A DNA stretch of 18,175 nt from positions 1 through 18,175 of the forward strand of contig JAGSPS010000106.1 in assembly GCA_018262315.1 (NCBI GenBank), read 5' to 3'. The translations under genes were made by a program, and so were the position numbers. The notes under the pieces are model-generated. The model was not told the DNA's origin. It did no database searches and was given only the letters and a program-made list of their open reading frames with translations. Positions 1-7,904 of this stretch are shown here, piece by piece. How positions within the stretch are numbered: position 1 is the stretch's first letter; every line of letters starts with the position of its first letter. Origin of the DNA: Deltaproteobacteria bacterium (GTDB lineage: Bacteria > Myxococcota_A > UBA9160 > PR03).

Positions 1-78
1 CCGCGACCGGAGCAATTGGCCAGCCAGGAACAGGCCGGCCGTGAAGGCGATCAGGATCAGGGGCAGGTAACGCCGCAT
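1..78 (-). CDS. N-terminal fragment of a membrane-anchored or exported protein (cut by window edge)
   Basis: An ATG at 78 opens a frame that stays open for 26 codons to the window edge. The visible residues begin MRRYLPLILIAFTAGLFLAG and then become basic. Two arginines followed by about 18 hydrophobic residues give a typical signal anchor or uncleaved signal peptide. The gene follows the HugZ-like gene in the same direction after 46 bases. In that gap a perfect 6-bp inverted repeat (80-85 with 93-98, loop of 7) lies directly before the ATG and could mask the ribosome binding site; no other binding site is visible. Nothing of the mature protein is seen, so no function can be proposed. Confidence 0.6.
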   Translation of the reverse strand, partial: MRRYLPLILIAFTAGLFLAGQLLRSR

Positions 79-124
79 GCGAAGCCAGCTTAGCTTCGAC
101 CCGGCCCACAACCGCACGCCGCCC

Positions 125-841
125 TCAGACCGCTCGCGCCGCCTTGGTGAGCCGCACCATCTCGAGCCGCACCTGCTGCGCGGTGTGGCAGGGATGCTCG
201 AAAGGAAGCCAGTGGATCGCACCGGCGTTGCGCAGGTGGAAGCCTTCGGGATCGACGGCGACGAGTTGGGTCGCGTCGGGCTCGGCGCCGAGAGAGCGCC
301 GGCAGAGCAGCTCCAGCGCGTCGCGATGGTCGTCGTTCATGTGCGCGACGATCGACGCCTCGTCGGCGCCCCACTCCGGCGTCGCGGCGAGCCAGGCGTC
401 GCGCTCGATCCAGTGGATCTCGCCAAAGCCACCGATCCAGCGCACCCGCACGGGTTCGATGCGCCAGAACTCGAAGTCGTGGAACTGCTCGTATGCGCGC
501 TGCTCCGGGAAAAGTGCGAAGTAGCGCTCCGCAGCGGCCCCGCGCTCCGCGGCGGGCAGCTCGTGCGCCTCGCCGAGCAGGCTGGTGCGACCCAGCGCCT
601 GCCGATTGCCGCGCGTCGCTTCGACCGCCGTGAGGCATGCGCGCGGATTCGCGGCGAGATTGCGGGTGTGCTCGGCAATCCGGCTCACGTAGATCAGCGG
701 GCAGCCCTCGTGCGTCATCGCGAACGGTGCGAGTGACCCGAATGGAAAGCCCGGCATCGCGAGCGACCAGGTCGAGAGCACGCCCGCGTCGACGCGGCGC
801 AGCAAAGCGCGCGCCTTCGCGGGAATTGCAGGATCACCCAA
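125..841 (-). CDS. HugZ-like pyridoxamine 5'-phosphate oxidase-fold protein with DUF2470 domain
   Basis: The 238-residue protein has a flavin/heme-binding split-barrel (PNPOx-like) domain at about residues 10-150. A DUF2470 domain follows at about 160-235, recognised by VAHMNDDHRDAL at 166-177. FGEIHWI near 139-145 matches the conserved 'GGFG..-W' segment of HugZ-type proteins. Members of this family include haem-degrading oxygenases (HugZ) and other cytoplasmic FMN or haem proteins; which ligand this one binds cannot be read from sequence. The start is a TTG, three bases after the DUF4404 stop; no in-frame ATG occurs before residue 29, which lies inside the barrel. It is the second-last visible gene of the minus-strand run and is probably co-transcribed with DUF4404. 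I am confident of the fold but not of haem oxygenase activity. Confidence 0.88.
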   Translation of the reverse strand: MGDPAIPAKARALLRRVDAGVLSTWSLAMPGFPFGSLAPFAMTHEGCPLIYVSRIAEHTRNLAANPRACLTAVEATRGNRQALGRTSLLGEAHELPAAERGAAAERYFALFPEQRAYEQFHDFEFWRIEPVRVRWIGGFGEIHWIERDAWLAATPEWGADEASIVAHMNDDHRDALELLCRRSLGAEPDATQLVAVDPEGFHLRNAGAIHWLPFEHPCHTAQQVRLEMVRLTKAARAV

Positions 842-844
842 CGA

Positions 845-1111
845 TCAGATTCCCATCTTCGCGAGCGCGTCGGCGACCCGACCGACGGCCTCGGTGAGCG
901 CGGGATGCGACTCCTCGAATTCGTCGACCACTTCGCGCAGGCGAGTGATCAGCGACTCGGGGGTTGCTTTGGCCGCCGCGGGCTCGAGTATCGCGTGGAT
1001 GTCGGTCATCACACTGCGCAGCAGCTCGCGCGAGTGTTCATCGACGCTGTCGGACTGCTGCAACTCGGCGTGGAGCTGTCGGAGCATCTTGCGCAACTGT
1101 TGGTCGGGCAT
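845..1111 (-). CDS. DUF4404 family small protein
   Basis: This 88-residue, mostly helical acidic protein begins MPDQQLRKMLRQLHAELQQS and ends ESHPALTEAVGRVADALAKMGI. The 'LHAEL', 'FEESHP.LT' and 'ADALA.MGI' segments are the hallmarks of the DUF4404 family, whose function is unknown. No signal peptide or membrane segment is present, so it is likely cytoplasmic. The ATG at 1111 was chosen because family similarity begins exactly there; the frame continues 50 codons upstream, but that part overlaps the 93-residue gene and reads as arginine- and serine-rich noise. The stop lies 3 bases before the TTG of the HugZ-like gene, which suggests translational coupling. Confidence 0.87.
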   Translation of the reverse strand: MPDQQLRKMLRQLHAELQQSDSVDEHSRELLRSVMTDIHAILEPAAAKATPESLITRLREVVDEFEESHPALTEAVGRVADALAKMGI

Positions 1112-1142
1112 GGCCGGAGCGTACCCGACGAGACGCCGAGGT

Positions 1143-1424
1143 CTAGGTGCCGTCCCGTTTTCCGAACAGCGACTCCGCAGCCTTCCAGCGCGCCAACGAC
1201 GAGATCGCGCCGCTCGCGGTGAAGACGGCGAGGCAGAGCAGGACGCGGGAGAGAAACTCACCGCTCACGAGGCGATCGCGCGAGGGCGTGGTTCCCGAGA
1301 TCACTTCGAGGAGCAGCACGACCACGGCCGCCATCGGAATGCCGTGCCGCAGCGCGCCACGCAACAGGAAGCGCTGGAACCCCAGCTGCTGCATTCGCTC
1401 CCACTCGGTCTGGCTCGCCGCCAT
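1143..1424 (-). CDS. Small two-helix membrane protein, unknown function
   Basis: This 93-residue protein has two hydrophobic segments, at about residues 28-41 (HGIPMAAVVVLLLEV) and 57-73 (FLSRVLLCLAVFTASGA). They are separated by a short polar loop, with basic ends (RFLLRG and ARWKAAESLFGKRDGT). The ATG at 1424 has a strong GGAGG ribosome binding site five bases upstream. It starts 15 bases after the stop of the 1374-residue membrane protein and precedes DUF4404 by 31 bases, so it sits inside the putative operon. I do not recognise the family. It could be an accessory subunit of the large membrane protein, but only position supports that. Confidence 0.75.
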   Translation of the reverse strand: MAASQTEWERMQQLGFQRFLLRGALRHGIPMAAVVVLLLEVISGTTPSRDRLVSGEFLSRVLLCLAVFTASGAISSLARWKAAESLFGKRDGT

Positions 1425-1439
1425 GATCGCCTCCGCGGC

Positions 1440-4400
1440 TCAGGATGGCGCGGTGGGTGCTGTGGCGCTGCGACGACGCAGCGCTCGCCAGACCCCTTCG
1501 GTCGCAAAGCAGTCCCACCCCCAGCGCAACCAGCGCAGCAGGGCTCGCGCGAGCCACAGCGCCCAGAACAGCATCGCGAGGCGATACACCCCGAGCGGAA
1601 CCGAGAGCAGACTCGCCGCCGGCAGCGTGCCGTCGCTGCGATCCTGGTACCAACGCAGGTCGTACGCGGTCGAGCCGTTGCCCGCGATCTGCATCTCGGG
1701 CGTCCCGAGCAGTCCGTGACGGATCGCCTCGAAGAGCACGGCGAGCGCAACGGCCGTGGCGACGGCGAGCGCGAGCTGCGCGACGTCGAAGCCGAGCGCG
1801 CCGAGTCGCGCGCCGCGCTCGCGACGCCACGCCAATGCGAAGAGCCAGCCGACGACGATGGCGCTCATCCACACCGGCACCTGCGTGAGCCCGAGGCCCA
1901 GCAGGAACCAGTGATGGAAGCGCAGCGGCACGCTGCGCAGCTGCGCGAGCCCGAACGCGACCAGCCCCAACACGAAGAGCACACTCCAGAACAGCACGGC
2001 GGGACCGAGCCGCGGCCCCGACACCGCGAGCACCCATCGATCCACCGGAACGGAGACCTGCATCGACAGATTCACCGCGGGCGCGCCGAGCGCGACGTCG
2101 GGCGTGGCGATGCGCCACGAGATCGCGTCGTTGCGGCGCCACTCGAGCTGCGCGGTCTGCGCGCCCGGCCGGATCGGCAGCGACACTTCACGACCTTCGG
2201 CGCGCAGCGGCTGTTCGACGCCGTCGATGCGAACGGCGCGCAGCTCGGCGCCTTCGGGCAGCGTGACGGTGTGGCGCCCGCCCTGCGTGCTGCGCAGCGC
2301 GATCTCGAGCGTCGCGTCGCGACTGCGCAGGCCGGGCGACAGCACGAGGTGCGCGCGGTCGATCGTGAGCGTGGCGCCGCCGACGCCGAGCGGGCGTCGC
2401 GCGCTGAGCGTGAGCGTTTCGCCGGGCCACGGTCGCCACGCGCGCAGCGGTGCGGGATCGGTTTCGGGCACCGCCACCGGGGGGATGCCTTCCGCATCGA
2501 CGTGCCAGATCGGCGCGACTGCGAGTTGCCAGTCTTCCACCCACGCAACCGATGCGGGCGCGCGCAACGCGATCGTCTCGCGCGCTTCGAGCGTCGACGA
2601 CCAACTCACCTCGCTCGCTTCGGGCGCAAACACGACTCGCGCCTTGCCGCCTTCGACGGCGACGCCTTCGGTCGCCATCGCCTCACCGTCGAGCAGCGGC
2701 ACTTCGAGCACCGCGGCCTGCCCGGGCGCCGACAGCCGCACGACCCGCGTCTCGACCGACCATGCGACGCCGAGCGAAAGACGTCGCTCGACCGAAGCGA
2801 AGAACGGCGGCGGCGCTGGCCGCAGCGACGACTCCGGCGCGGCGCCCGGCGTTGCGACGCGAACGAGCGAGAGCGCACCCGCAACGCCACCCGCCGCGTC
2901 GATTCCCTCCGCCTGCCAGCCCGGCGCATCGATCGCGACCGTGCGCGCGCGCAGCGGGAACGGGATCTCGATGCGCGCCGCGTTCGGCGCGACGCGCGCT
3001 TCGAGCAACACCTCGTGGACGCCGGGTTCGAGTGCCACCCACACGGCGCCGTCGTCCTCGCGGCGCAGCGCCTCGGTGGCGCGCGCGTCGACGAGGATCT
3101 GCTGGGGCGCGAATGAAGCGGCCTCGTGCGTTGCAGCCGGAAGCGGAACCGCCGTCGCGACGGCCGCGTGCACTTCGAGGCGCAGGCGCAGGCGGTCGTC
3201 GCGCAGCTCGACCGCAAGGCGCGCGAGCGACGCGCAATCGGGACTACACGCGGGTGCTGCGGTGAGGCGCTCGCGCAGTTCGTTCAACAAGCCGGGCGAC
3301 GGCAACTCGGCACGCGCCATCGGTGCGCTGGGTCCAAGGGATGAGAGCAGCAGTAGCGTCGAAACCGCGAAACGCGCGAGCGGCGGCGCACCGCCGCGCT
3401 GCGCCGCCCGGCGCAGCGCCGCGAAGCACAGCGCCGCGAGCAGCAGCACGCGCGCGAACGACAGCACGCGCGAGAAGAACGGCGAGATCAGCCAGAGTCG
3501 CAACGTGTGCTGCGCTTCGACCGGTCCGCTCCAGGCGAGATCGACGCGCCGCCACTCCCAGGTCGGCACGCCCGGCCCGCTGGGAATGCGCGCATCGGGA
3601 TCGAGCGAGCGGAGGTCGCGCGGCGCGGACGCCAGCCTCTTCGGATCGAGGTGGCGACGCAGCTCCGGTACCACCGCGGCCGGCGCCGGTACGGCGATCG
3701 CCTCCTCGATCGGAGGAGACTCAGCAGCAACGAGCTCGCTCCGGTCCATCTCTGCCTGCATCGCGTCTCGCCTGGCGCGGGGTTCGAATGTTGCAGCGCG
3801 CCCGAGCAAACCAATGCCCGGAACATATGGGCTCTCGAGAGCGGGATGCAGGCCGCGTTGCAGCTCCCCCACCGCATACGGGACCACTTGCAGTGCGAGC
3901 AGCAGCCACGCGACACCGCGCATGCCACGCGCCACGACGGCACCACGGCCGCTGCGCAGCACGCGCACCAACGCTTCCGCAGCGAACGCGCCGAGCCACA
4001 CCCAACGCGGCGCCGCGGGCTCGACCCACGTGAGCGCCAGCGCCACGAGTGCGAGTACGCCCCAGCCTGTCCCCCAGAGTCGCGCGGCTGCGAACGCGGC
4101 GATCAGCACCAGGAAGAAATCGAGCAGCGTCCACGACGTCACCCAGCTGGGAGACGCGCGATCGACGCCGAACGCGTGCAGCAACGACCAACCGGGCGGC
4201 AGCAGCAGCCGCCCGCTCAGCTGGTCGAAGCCGTTCGACCAGCCGACGGCAGGCAGCGCGCTCGTCTCGGCATTCTCGATGCGGCCTTCGGCCGACAGCG
4301 CGACGGCGCCGGGCGGCACTTCGACGCCGGTGGCGCCACCGTCGCCGAGCCGCGTCAGGAACCAGTCGCGTCCGCCGACGACGGCGCGACCGAGTTGCGA

Positions 4401-5564
4401 CGGCGCGGGCATCTCGAGCCGCGACGTGCGGCGCAGTCGTCCCTGGATGGAGTCGCGGAAGGTGAGGCCGGCGCCGTCGAAGTCGAGCCAAAGCGTGCGG
4501 TCGAGCGAGAGGTGATCGGCGGGGTCGGGATCGCCGCGGCGGCGCTCGTCGAGCTGCATCGTGTCGCCGGGTCGCAACAGGTACGCCGGAAGTTGTCGCC
4601 ACGCAGCCGGCAGCTCGGTCTGGTTGGGGTCGATCGCAGTGACGCCTTCCACCGCGACGATACGCAACTCGGGGCGTGCATCGAAGGCCCAGACCTCTTC
4701 GGCGGGCCACGGCGCTTCGCCAGACGCCGGCGGCGACAGCGCCGCGACGGGACCTTCGTGGCGCGAGCGGATCGCGATCGCGTGTTCGCCGGGTCGCAGT
4801 TGCACGCGCACGCGGCGGTCCGATTCGAGGCGCGCGGGCAGGTCCGCTTCGAGCGCCAGCGGCACGAAACCCTCCGGATCGACGGGACCGAGTGCGACCT
4901 CGCGCGCGCGACCGGCGACGCGCAGCACGAGACGCGTTTCGAGCTGCAGCGGGATCTCGTCGACGACGCGCCGGAACACGAGCACTTCGAGATGATCTTC
5001 GGGCGCCGCTTCGTTCGCAGGCGCCGCGAGCCAAAGCTGTCCAGACGCATCGCGCGCGGGCGCAGCGACTTCGGCGTCGTCGAGCGTGAGCGCGACGATC
5101 GCCGTGTCCGCGGAAATCGGCAGCAGCGCGGGTCGCGACGCGTGCCACCGCAAGCGGCCGTCGATCTGATGGCGGCCGCGCGCGAGCCACGCGGCCGGCG
5201 ATCCGACACCCGGCGCGGGAATCACCGCGAGCGGCTGGCCGTCCACGCGGATCGCCTCGGGCCACAGCGAAGCGTCGCCGGGCAGCGTCACCCAGGCGCC
5301 GCGACCGAAGATTTCGAAGCTCTGCGTGAAGCGCGCGCCGCCGGCATCGACGTCGAGTGCGAGCGGCCCGGACCAGACGCAGCGTCGCTCGCCCCCGCCG
5401 CTGAGGAACGGACAGCCGCGCTCGGGATCCTGCGCGAGCACCCATCCGATCCAGGGTTGCAGCGCGTCGGGAACCGTCGTGGCATCGAAGCGCTCGGCCG
5501 GCTCGGCGGCCAACGCCCCGCGTGCGAGCAGCGCAATCACGAGCGCGGCAGCGCGGACTCTCAC
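1440..5564 (-). CDS. Giant exported multi-pass membrane protein with periplasmic beta-rich regions, unknown function
   Basis: This 1374-residue protein has a clear N-terminal signal peptide (MRVRAAALVIALLARGALAA, cleavage near residue 20). A beta-rich exported region follows, roughly residues 21-470. A first membrane cluster lies near 477-566 (about four segments), with further hydrophobic stretches near 697-717 and 731-750. A second beta-rich region spans about 755-1185, and a C-terminal cluster of four or five membrane segments lies near 1190-1345. The segment at 731-752 ends in an AxA-like site (MARA before ELPSP) and resembles an internal signal peptide. Two cysteines at 773 and 777 form a C-x3-C pair just after it. 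The start is GTG, overlapping the ThDP-enzyme stop as GTGA, so the two are probably translationally coupled. No catalytic motif is recognisable. Similar uncharacterised envelope proteins exist in proteobacteria, to my recollection, but I cannot name a domain. Confidence 0.85.
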   Translation of the reverse strand: MRVRAAALVIALLARGALAAEPAERFDATTVPDALQPWIGWVLAQDPERGCPFLSGGGERRCVWSGPLALDVDAGGARFTQSFEIFGRGAWVTLPGDASLWPEAIRVDGQPLAVIPAPGVGSPAAWLARGRHQIDGRLRWHASRPALLPISADTAIVALTLDDAEVAAPARDASGQLWLAAPANEAAPEDHLEVLVFRRVVDEIPLQLETRLVLRVAGRAREVALGPVDPEGFVPLALEADLPARLESDRRVRVQLRPGEHAIAIRSRHEGPVAALSPPASGEAPWPAEEVWAFDARPELRIVAVEGVTAIDPNQTELPAAWRQLPAYLLRPGDTMQLDERRRGDPDPADHLSLDRTLWLDFDGAGLTFRDSIQGRLRRTSRLEMPAPSQLGRAVVGGRDWFLTRLGDGGATGVEVPPGAVALSAEGRIENAETSALPAVGWSNGFDQLSGRLLLPPGWSLLHAFGVDRASPSWVTSWTLLDFFLVLIAAFAAARLWGTGWGVLALVALALTWVEPAAPRWVWLGAFAAEALVRVLRSGRGAVVARGMRGVAWLLLALQVVPYAVGELQRGLHPALESPYVPGIGLLGRAATFEPRARRDAMQAEMDRSELVAAESPPIEEAIAVPAPAAVVPELRRHLDPKRLASAPRDLRSLDPDARIPSGPGVPTWEWRRVDLAWSGPVEAQHTLRLWLISPFFSRVLSFARVLLLAALCFAALRRAAQRGGAPPLARFAVSTLLLLSSLGPSAPMARAELPSPGLLNELRERLTAAPACSPDCASLARLAVELRDDRLRLRLEVHAAVATAVPLPAATHEAASFAPQQILVDARATEALRREDDGAVWVALEPGVHEVLLEARVAPNAARIEIPFPLRARTVAIDAPGWQAEGIDAAGGVAGALSLVRVATPGAAPESSLRPAPPPFFASVERRLSLGVAWSVETRVVRLSAPGQAAVLEVPLLDGEAMATEGVAVEGGKARVVFAPEASEVSWSSTLEARETIALRAPASVAWVEDWQLAVAPIWHVDAEGIPPVAVPETDPAPLRAWRPWPGETLTLSARRPLGVGGATLTIDRAHLVLSPGLRSRDATLEIALRSTQGGRHTVTLPEGAELRAVRIDGVEQPLRAEGREVSLPIRPGAQTAQLEWRRNDAISWRIATPDVALGAPAVNLSMQVSVPVDRWVLAVSGPRLGPAVLFWSVLFVLGLVAFGLAQLRSVPLRFHHWFLLGLGLTQVPVWMSAIVVGWLFALAWRRERGARLGALGFDVAQLALAVATAVALAVLFEAIRHGLLGTPEMQIAGNGSTAYDLRWYQDRSDGTLPAASLLSVPLGVYRLAMLFWALWLARALLRWLRWGWDCFATEGVWRALRRRSATAPTAPS

Positions 5565-7279
5565 GAGCGTCCCCTGTGTCCCGATGACCTTCGCTCGGCT
5601 TCGCCTCGCTGCGCGGAAGGGGCCTTCGTCCCCCTCCTTGCGCTCTCGTGGATGTACTTGCGCGAGATCGGCGAGAGGTCATCCGGCGGGATCTTGCACT
5701 CGATGACGGCGAACTCGCGCAATTCGTGCGCGGCGCGCAGGGCTTCGCGAAGCTCACCGCGCGTCTCCGCCTGGATGCCGACGCCTCCCCAGGCCTGCGC
5801 CAGCTCGGCGTACGGCCACGGTGGGATGGCGAGCAGATCCGGTCGCGGCGAGACCGGCCGGAAGATCTGCCAGCCGCAGTTGTTCACCAGCACGACGATC
5901 GGCGCCACACCGTGTCGCGGCGCGTGCGAGATCTCGGGGCCGGTCATCTGGAAGGCGCCGTCGCCGCAGAGCACGAGCGTGCGCCGGCGCGTGCCGATCT
6001 GCGCACCGATCGCCGCCGGCACCGCGAAGCCCATCGACGCGTAGTAACCCTGCGAGAAATAGAGGCCGCCCGCGCGCAGCCGCAGCTCGAGGCCGCCGAA
6101 CAGCGAGTCGCCCGACTCGGCGAAGACGTCGTAGCCGGGATGCAGATCGAGAAAGTGATTCATCTCCAGCAGCAGGTCGTTGACGCGCAGCGCGGAGTCG
6201 GTGCGCTCGCGTTTCGCGCGCTTCAGATTGTCGCGATAGACGACCGCTTCGCGGAAGCGGGGCAGCTGCTCGCGTCCGAGTGCGCCGACGAAGTCGCGCA
6301 GCGCCACCTCGGTATAGGTGTGGAACGAGACATTGACGCGACCGCCCACCGCCCACACCGCGCGTTCGCGCCGTACCTGCGGCTTCGCTGCACCGAGGTT
6401 CACGTCGGTGAGCACGGTGCCGAGCGCGAGTACGAGATCGGCGTCGCGCACGCGCTTCTCGATCGCCGGAGCCGAGAACGGTCCCATGTGGATTCCCATG
6501 TGGAGCGGATGGTCCATCGGGAAACAACCCTTGGCGTCGGGCGTGGTCACGACGGGCACCCCGAGCTGCTCGGCGAGCCGCAGGAAATCGCCTTCCGCGC
6601 CGGCCCGATACAACTCGATGCCGCCGATCAGCACGGGTCGTTTCGCCGCTTGTAGGCGCGCGCGGGTGTCGGACACCGCCTCGGCGAGCTTGCGCGGATC
6701 GGAGGGCGTATCCGGGAAGCCGCCGTTCCACTCGCGGATCTCGGGCGGCACGGCGATCGGCACGTCGACGAGGTCGCGGTGGATCTCGAGATAGCCCGGC
6801 CGGTGCTGGGTCATGATCGCGCGCACGACTTCGTGCACTTCTTCGGCGGCGCGCTCGGGGTGTCGCAGGATGCGCGCGTCGACGGTGACCTCGCGGAACA
6901 TGCGCCACTGGCCGTCGACGTCCTTTGCCTGGTGATGGATGCCCGAGAGCTTCTGCTCGGCGTCGCCGGGACCCCCCGAGACGACCAGCAGCGGCACCTG
7001 TTCGGCGTAGGCGCCCGCGATCGGGTTCAGCACGTTGTGACCGCCGGCGCCGTAGGTGACGCACACCACGCCGAGTCGCCGCGTGCTGCGCGCATAGCCG
7101 TCCGCCGCGAAGCCGACGGAGGGTTCGTGCGAAAAGGTGACGATCGCGAGATCGCGGTCGCGACCGAAGCGGTGGAAGAGCCCGAGCACCAGATCGCCGG
7201 GCAGCCCGAAGATGTGCGTCACGCCGGCGCGCTTCAGATACGCGACCAGGAAGTCGCCGAGCTTCATGCGCGGCTTCAT
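5561..7279 (-). CDS. Thiamine-diphosphate-dependent 2-oxoacid decarboxylase-like enzyme
   Basis: From ATG 7279 this is a 572-residue protein of the pyruvate/indolepyruvate decarboxylase superfamily. The N-terminal Pyr domain has GLPGD (Asp29) and the ThDP-activating glutamate Glu52 in SHEPSVGFAADGYAR. A His-His pair at 115-116 (SGIHHQ) occupies the place of the decarboxylase HH motif. The central domain spans about 190-340. The C-terminal PP domain has the cofactor motif GDG (439-441), then 24 residues, then NN (466-467). The catalytic glutamate that follows NN-x-G-x-x-I in pyruvate decarboxylases is phenylalanine here (Phe473), so the reaction may differ. Alternative starts are ATG 7267, nearest the conserved N-terminus, and TTG 7306, which overlaps the NUDIX stop and has AGGGA suitably upstream. 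It lies between the NUDIX gene and the giant membrane protein gene and overlaps the latter. The substrate is unknown. Confidence 0.92.
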   Translation of the reverse strand: MKPRMKLGDFLVAYLKRAGVTHIFGLPGDLVLGLFHRFGRDRDLAIVTFSHEPSVGFAADGYARSTRRLGVVCVTYGAGGHNVLNPIAGAYAEQVPLLVVSGGPGDAEQKLSGIHHQAKDVDGQWRMFREVTVDARILRHPERAAEEVHEVVRAIMTQHRPGYLEIHRDLVDVPIAVPPEIREWNGGFPDTPSDPRKLAEAVSDTRARLQAAKRPVLIGGIELYRAGAEGDFLRLAEQLGVPVVTTPDAKGCFPMDHPLHMGIHMGPFSAPAIEKRVRDADLVLALGTVLTDVNLGAAKPQVRRERAVWAVGGRVNVSFHTYTEVALRDFVGALGREQLPRFREAVVYRDNLKRAKRERTDSALRVNDLLLEMNHFLDLHPGYDVFAESGDSLFGGLELRLRAGGLYFSQGYYASMGFAVPAAIGAQIGTRRRTLVLCGDGAFQMTGPEISHAPRHGVAPIVVLVNNCGWQIFRPVSPRPDLLAIPPWPYAELAQAWGGVGIQAETRGELREALRAAHELREFAVIECKIPPDDLSPISRKYIHESARRGTKAPSAQRGEAERRSSGHRGRS

Positions 7280-7302
7280 CGCGGAACGCTCGCGTCCCGC
7301 TT

Positions 7303-7854
7303 TCAACTGCGGATCCCTGCGAGGCGGAAGAAATGCAACGCGGCGATCACCAGCGCGTGCTGGATGTCGCCTTCGCGCACGCGGCGGTCGAGGTCGGCGA
7401 GCGGAACGAGTTCCACGACGGTCTCCTCCTCTCCGTGATTCTGGATCTCTGCGATGGGCGCGACGCCGCGCGCCCAGAAGCTGTGCACGCGATTCGTGAA
7501 GAGGGCCGGGTTCGGCGACACGCTGCCGATCGGGACCAGCTCGCCACCGCCGTAGCCGCTCTCTTCGAGCATCTCGCGCGCGGCGGCGGTAGCAGGTGCT
7601 TCACCGGGATCGACGATGCCACCGGGGATCTCGAGCGTGATCTCGCGCGTGCCGTGTCGCCATTGGCGCACCATCACGACGTGCCCGTCTGCGGTGACCG
7701 GTACCACGTTCACCCATTCGGCCGCCTCGAGACGCCAGTACGAATGCGCATCGCCGGAACGCGGCGCGCGCACGAGATCGCGGTGAACGCGGAACACGGT
7801 GCAGTCCTGCACCTGCTCGGTGTCGAGGACGGTCCACGGCCGCGGGATCCCCAT
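7303..7854 (-). CDS. NUDIX hydrolase, ADP-ribose pyrophosphatase type
   Basis: The 183-residue protein carries a complete Nudix box, G-x5-E-x7-R-E-U-x-E-E-x-G-U, at residues 79-101. The glycine is Gly79, the metal-binding core is R93 E94 and E97 E98, and the box ends in SGY. The preceding beta strand 'VVMVRQWRHGTREITLEIPGG' style segment and the downstream proline-containing loop (SVSPNPALFTNR) are typical of ADP-ribose pyrophosphatase/NudF-like members. These hydrolyse nucleoside diphosphates linked to sugars or other groups in the cytoplasm. The length is normal. The start ATG at 7854 follows the PEP-CTERM stop by 50 bases, and its stop overlaps the TTG alternative start of the ThDP enzyme. 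The exact substrate cannot be inferred. Confidence 0.93.
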   Translation of the reverse strand: MGIPRPWTVLDTEQVQDCTVFRVHRDLVRAPRSGDAHSYWRLEAAEWVNVVPVTADGHVVMVRQWRHGTREITLEIPGGIVDPGEAPATAAAREMLEESGYGGGELVPIGSVSPNPALFTNRVHSFWARGVAPIAEIQNHGEEETVVELVPLADLDRRVREGDIQHALVIAALHFFRLAGIRS

Positions 7855-7867
7855 CGCGCGAACCGTA

Positions 7868-7888
7868 GCCCGGATTCACGAGCCGGGC
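7868..7888 (-). terminator. Weak hairpin after the PEP-CTERM gene
   Basis: A perfect 6-bp G/C inverted repeat (7868-7873 with 7883-7888, loop of 9) lies 16 bases after the PEP-CTERM stop and before the NUDIX start on the minus strand. No T-run follows it, so it may only attenuate transcription or protect an mRNA end. It is the only candidate boundary between the PEP-CTERM gene and the downstream gene run. Confidence 0.25.
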
Positions 7889-7904
7889 GCGACTTCGAGC
7901 AGTG

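Noticed and set aside
894..3116. 740-codon plus-strand open frame antisense to DUF4404 and the giant membrane protein
   Set aside because: Its translation is low-complexity (Arg, Glu, Gln, His) with no recognisable domain, while the minus strand reads as good protein with signal peptide and membrane helices.
2104..6044. Two further plus-strand open frames of more than 800 codons opposite the giant membrane protein and the end of the ThDP gene
   Set aside because: Both are Ser/Arg/Ala-rich mirror frames of codon-biased minus-strand genes and have no motifs.
7868..7888. Strong Rho-independent terminator after the PEP-CTERM gene
   Set aside because: The stem is only 6 bp and no T-run follows, so I kept it only as a weak hairpin.
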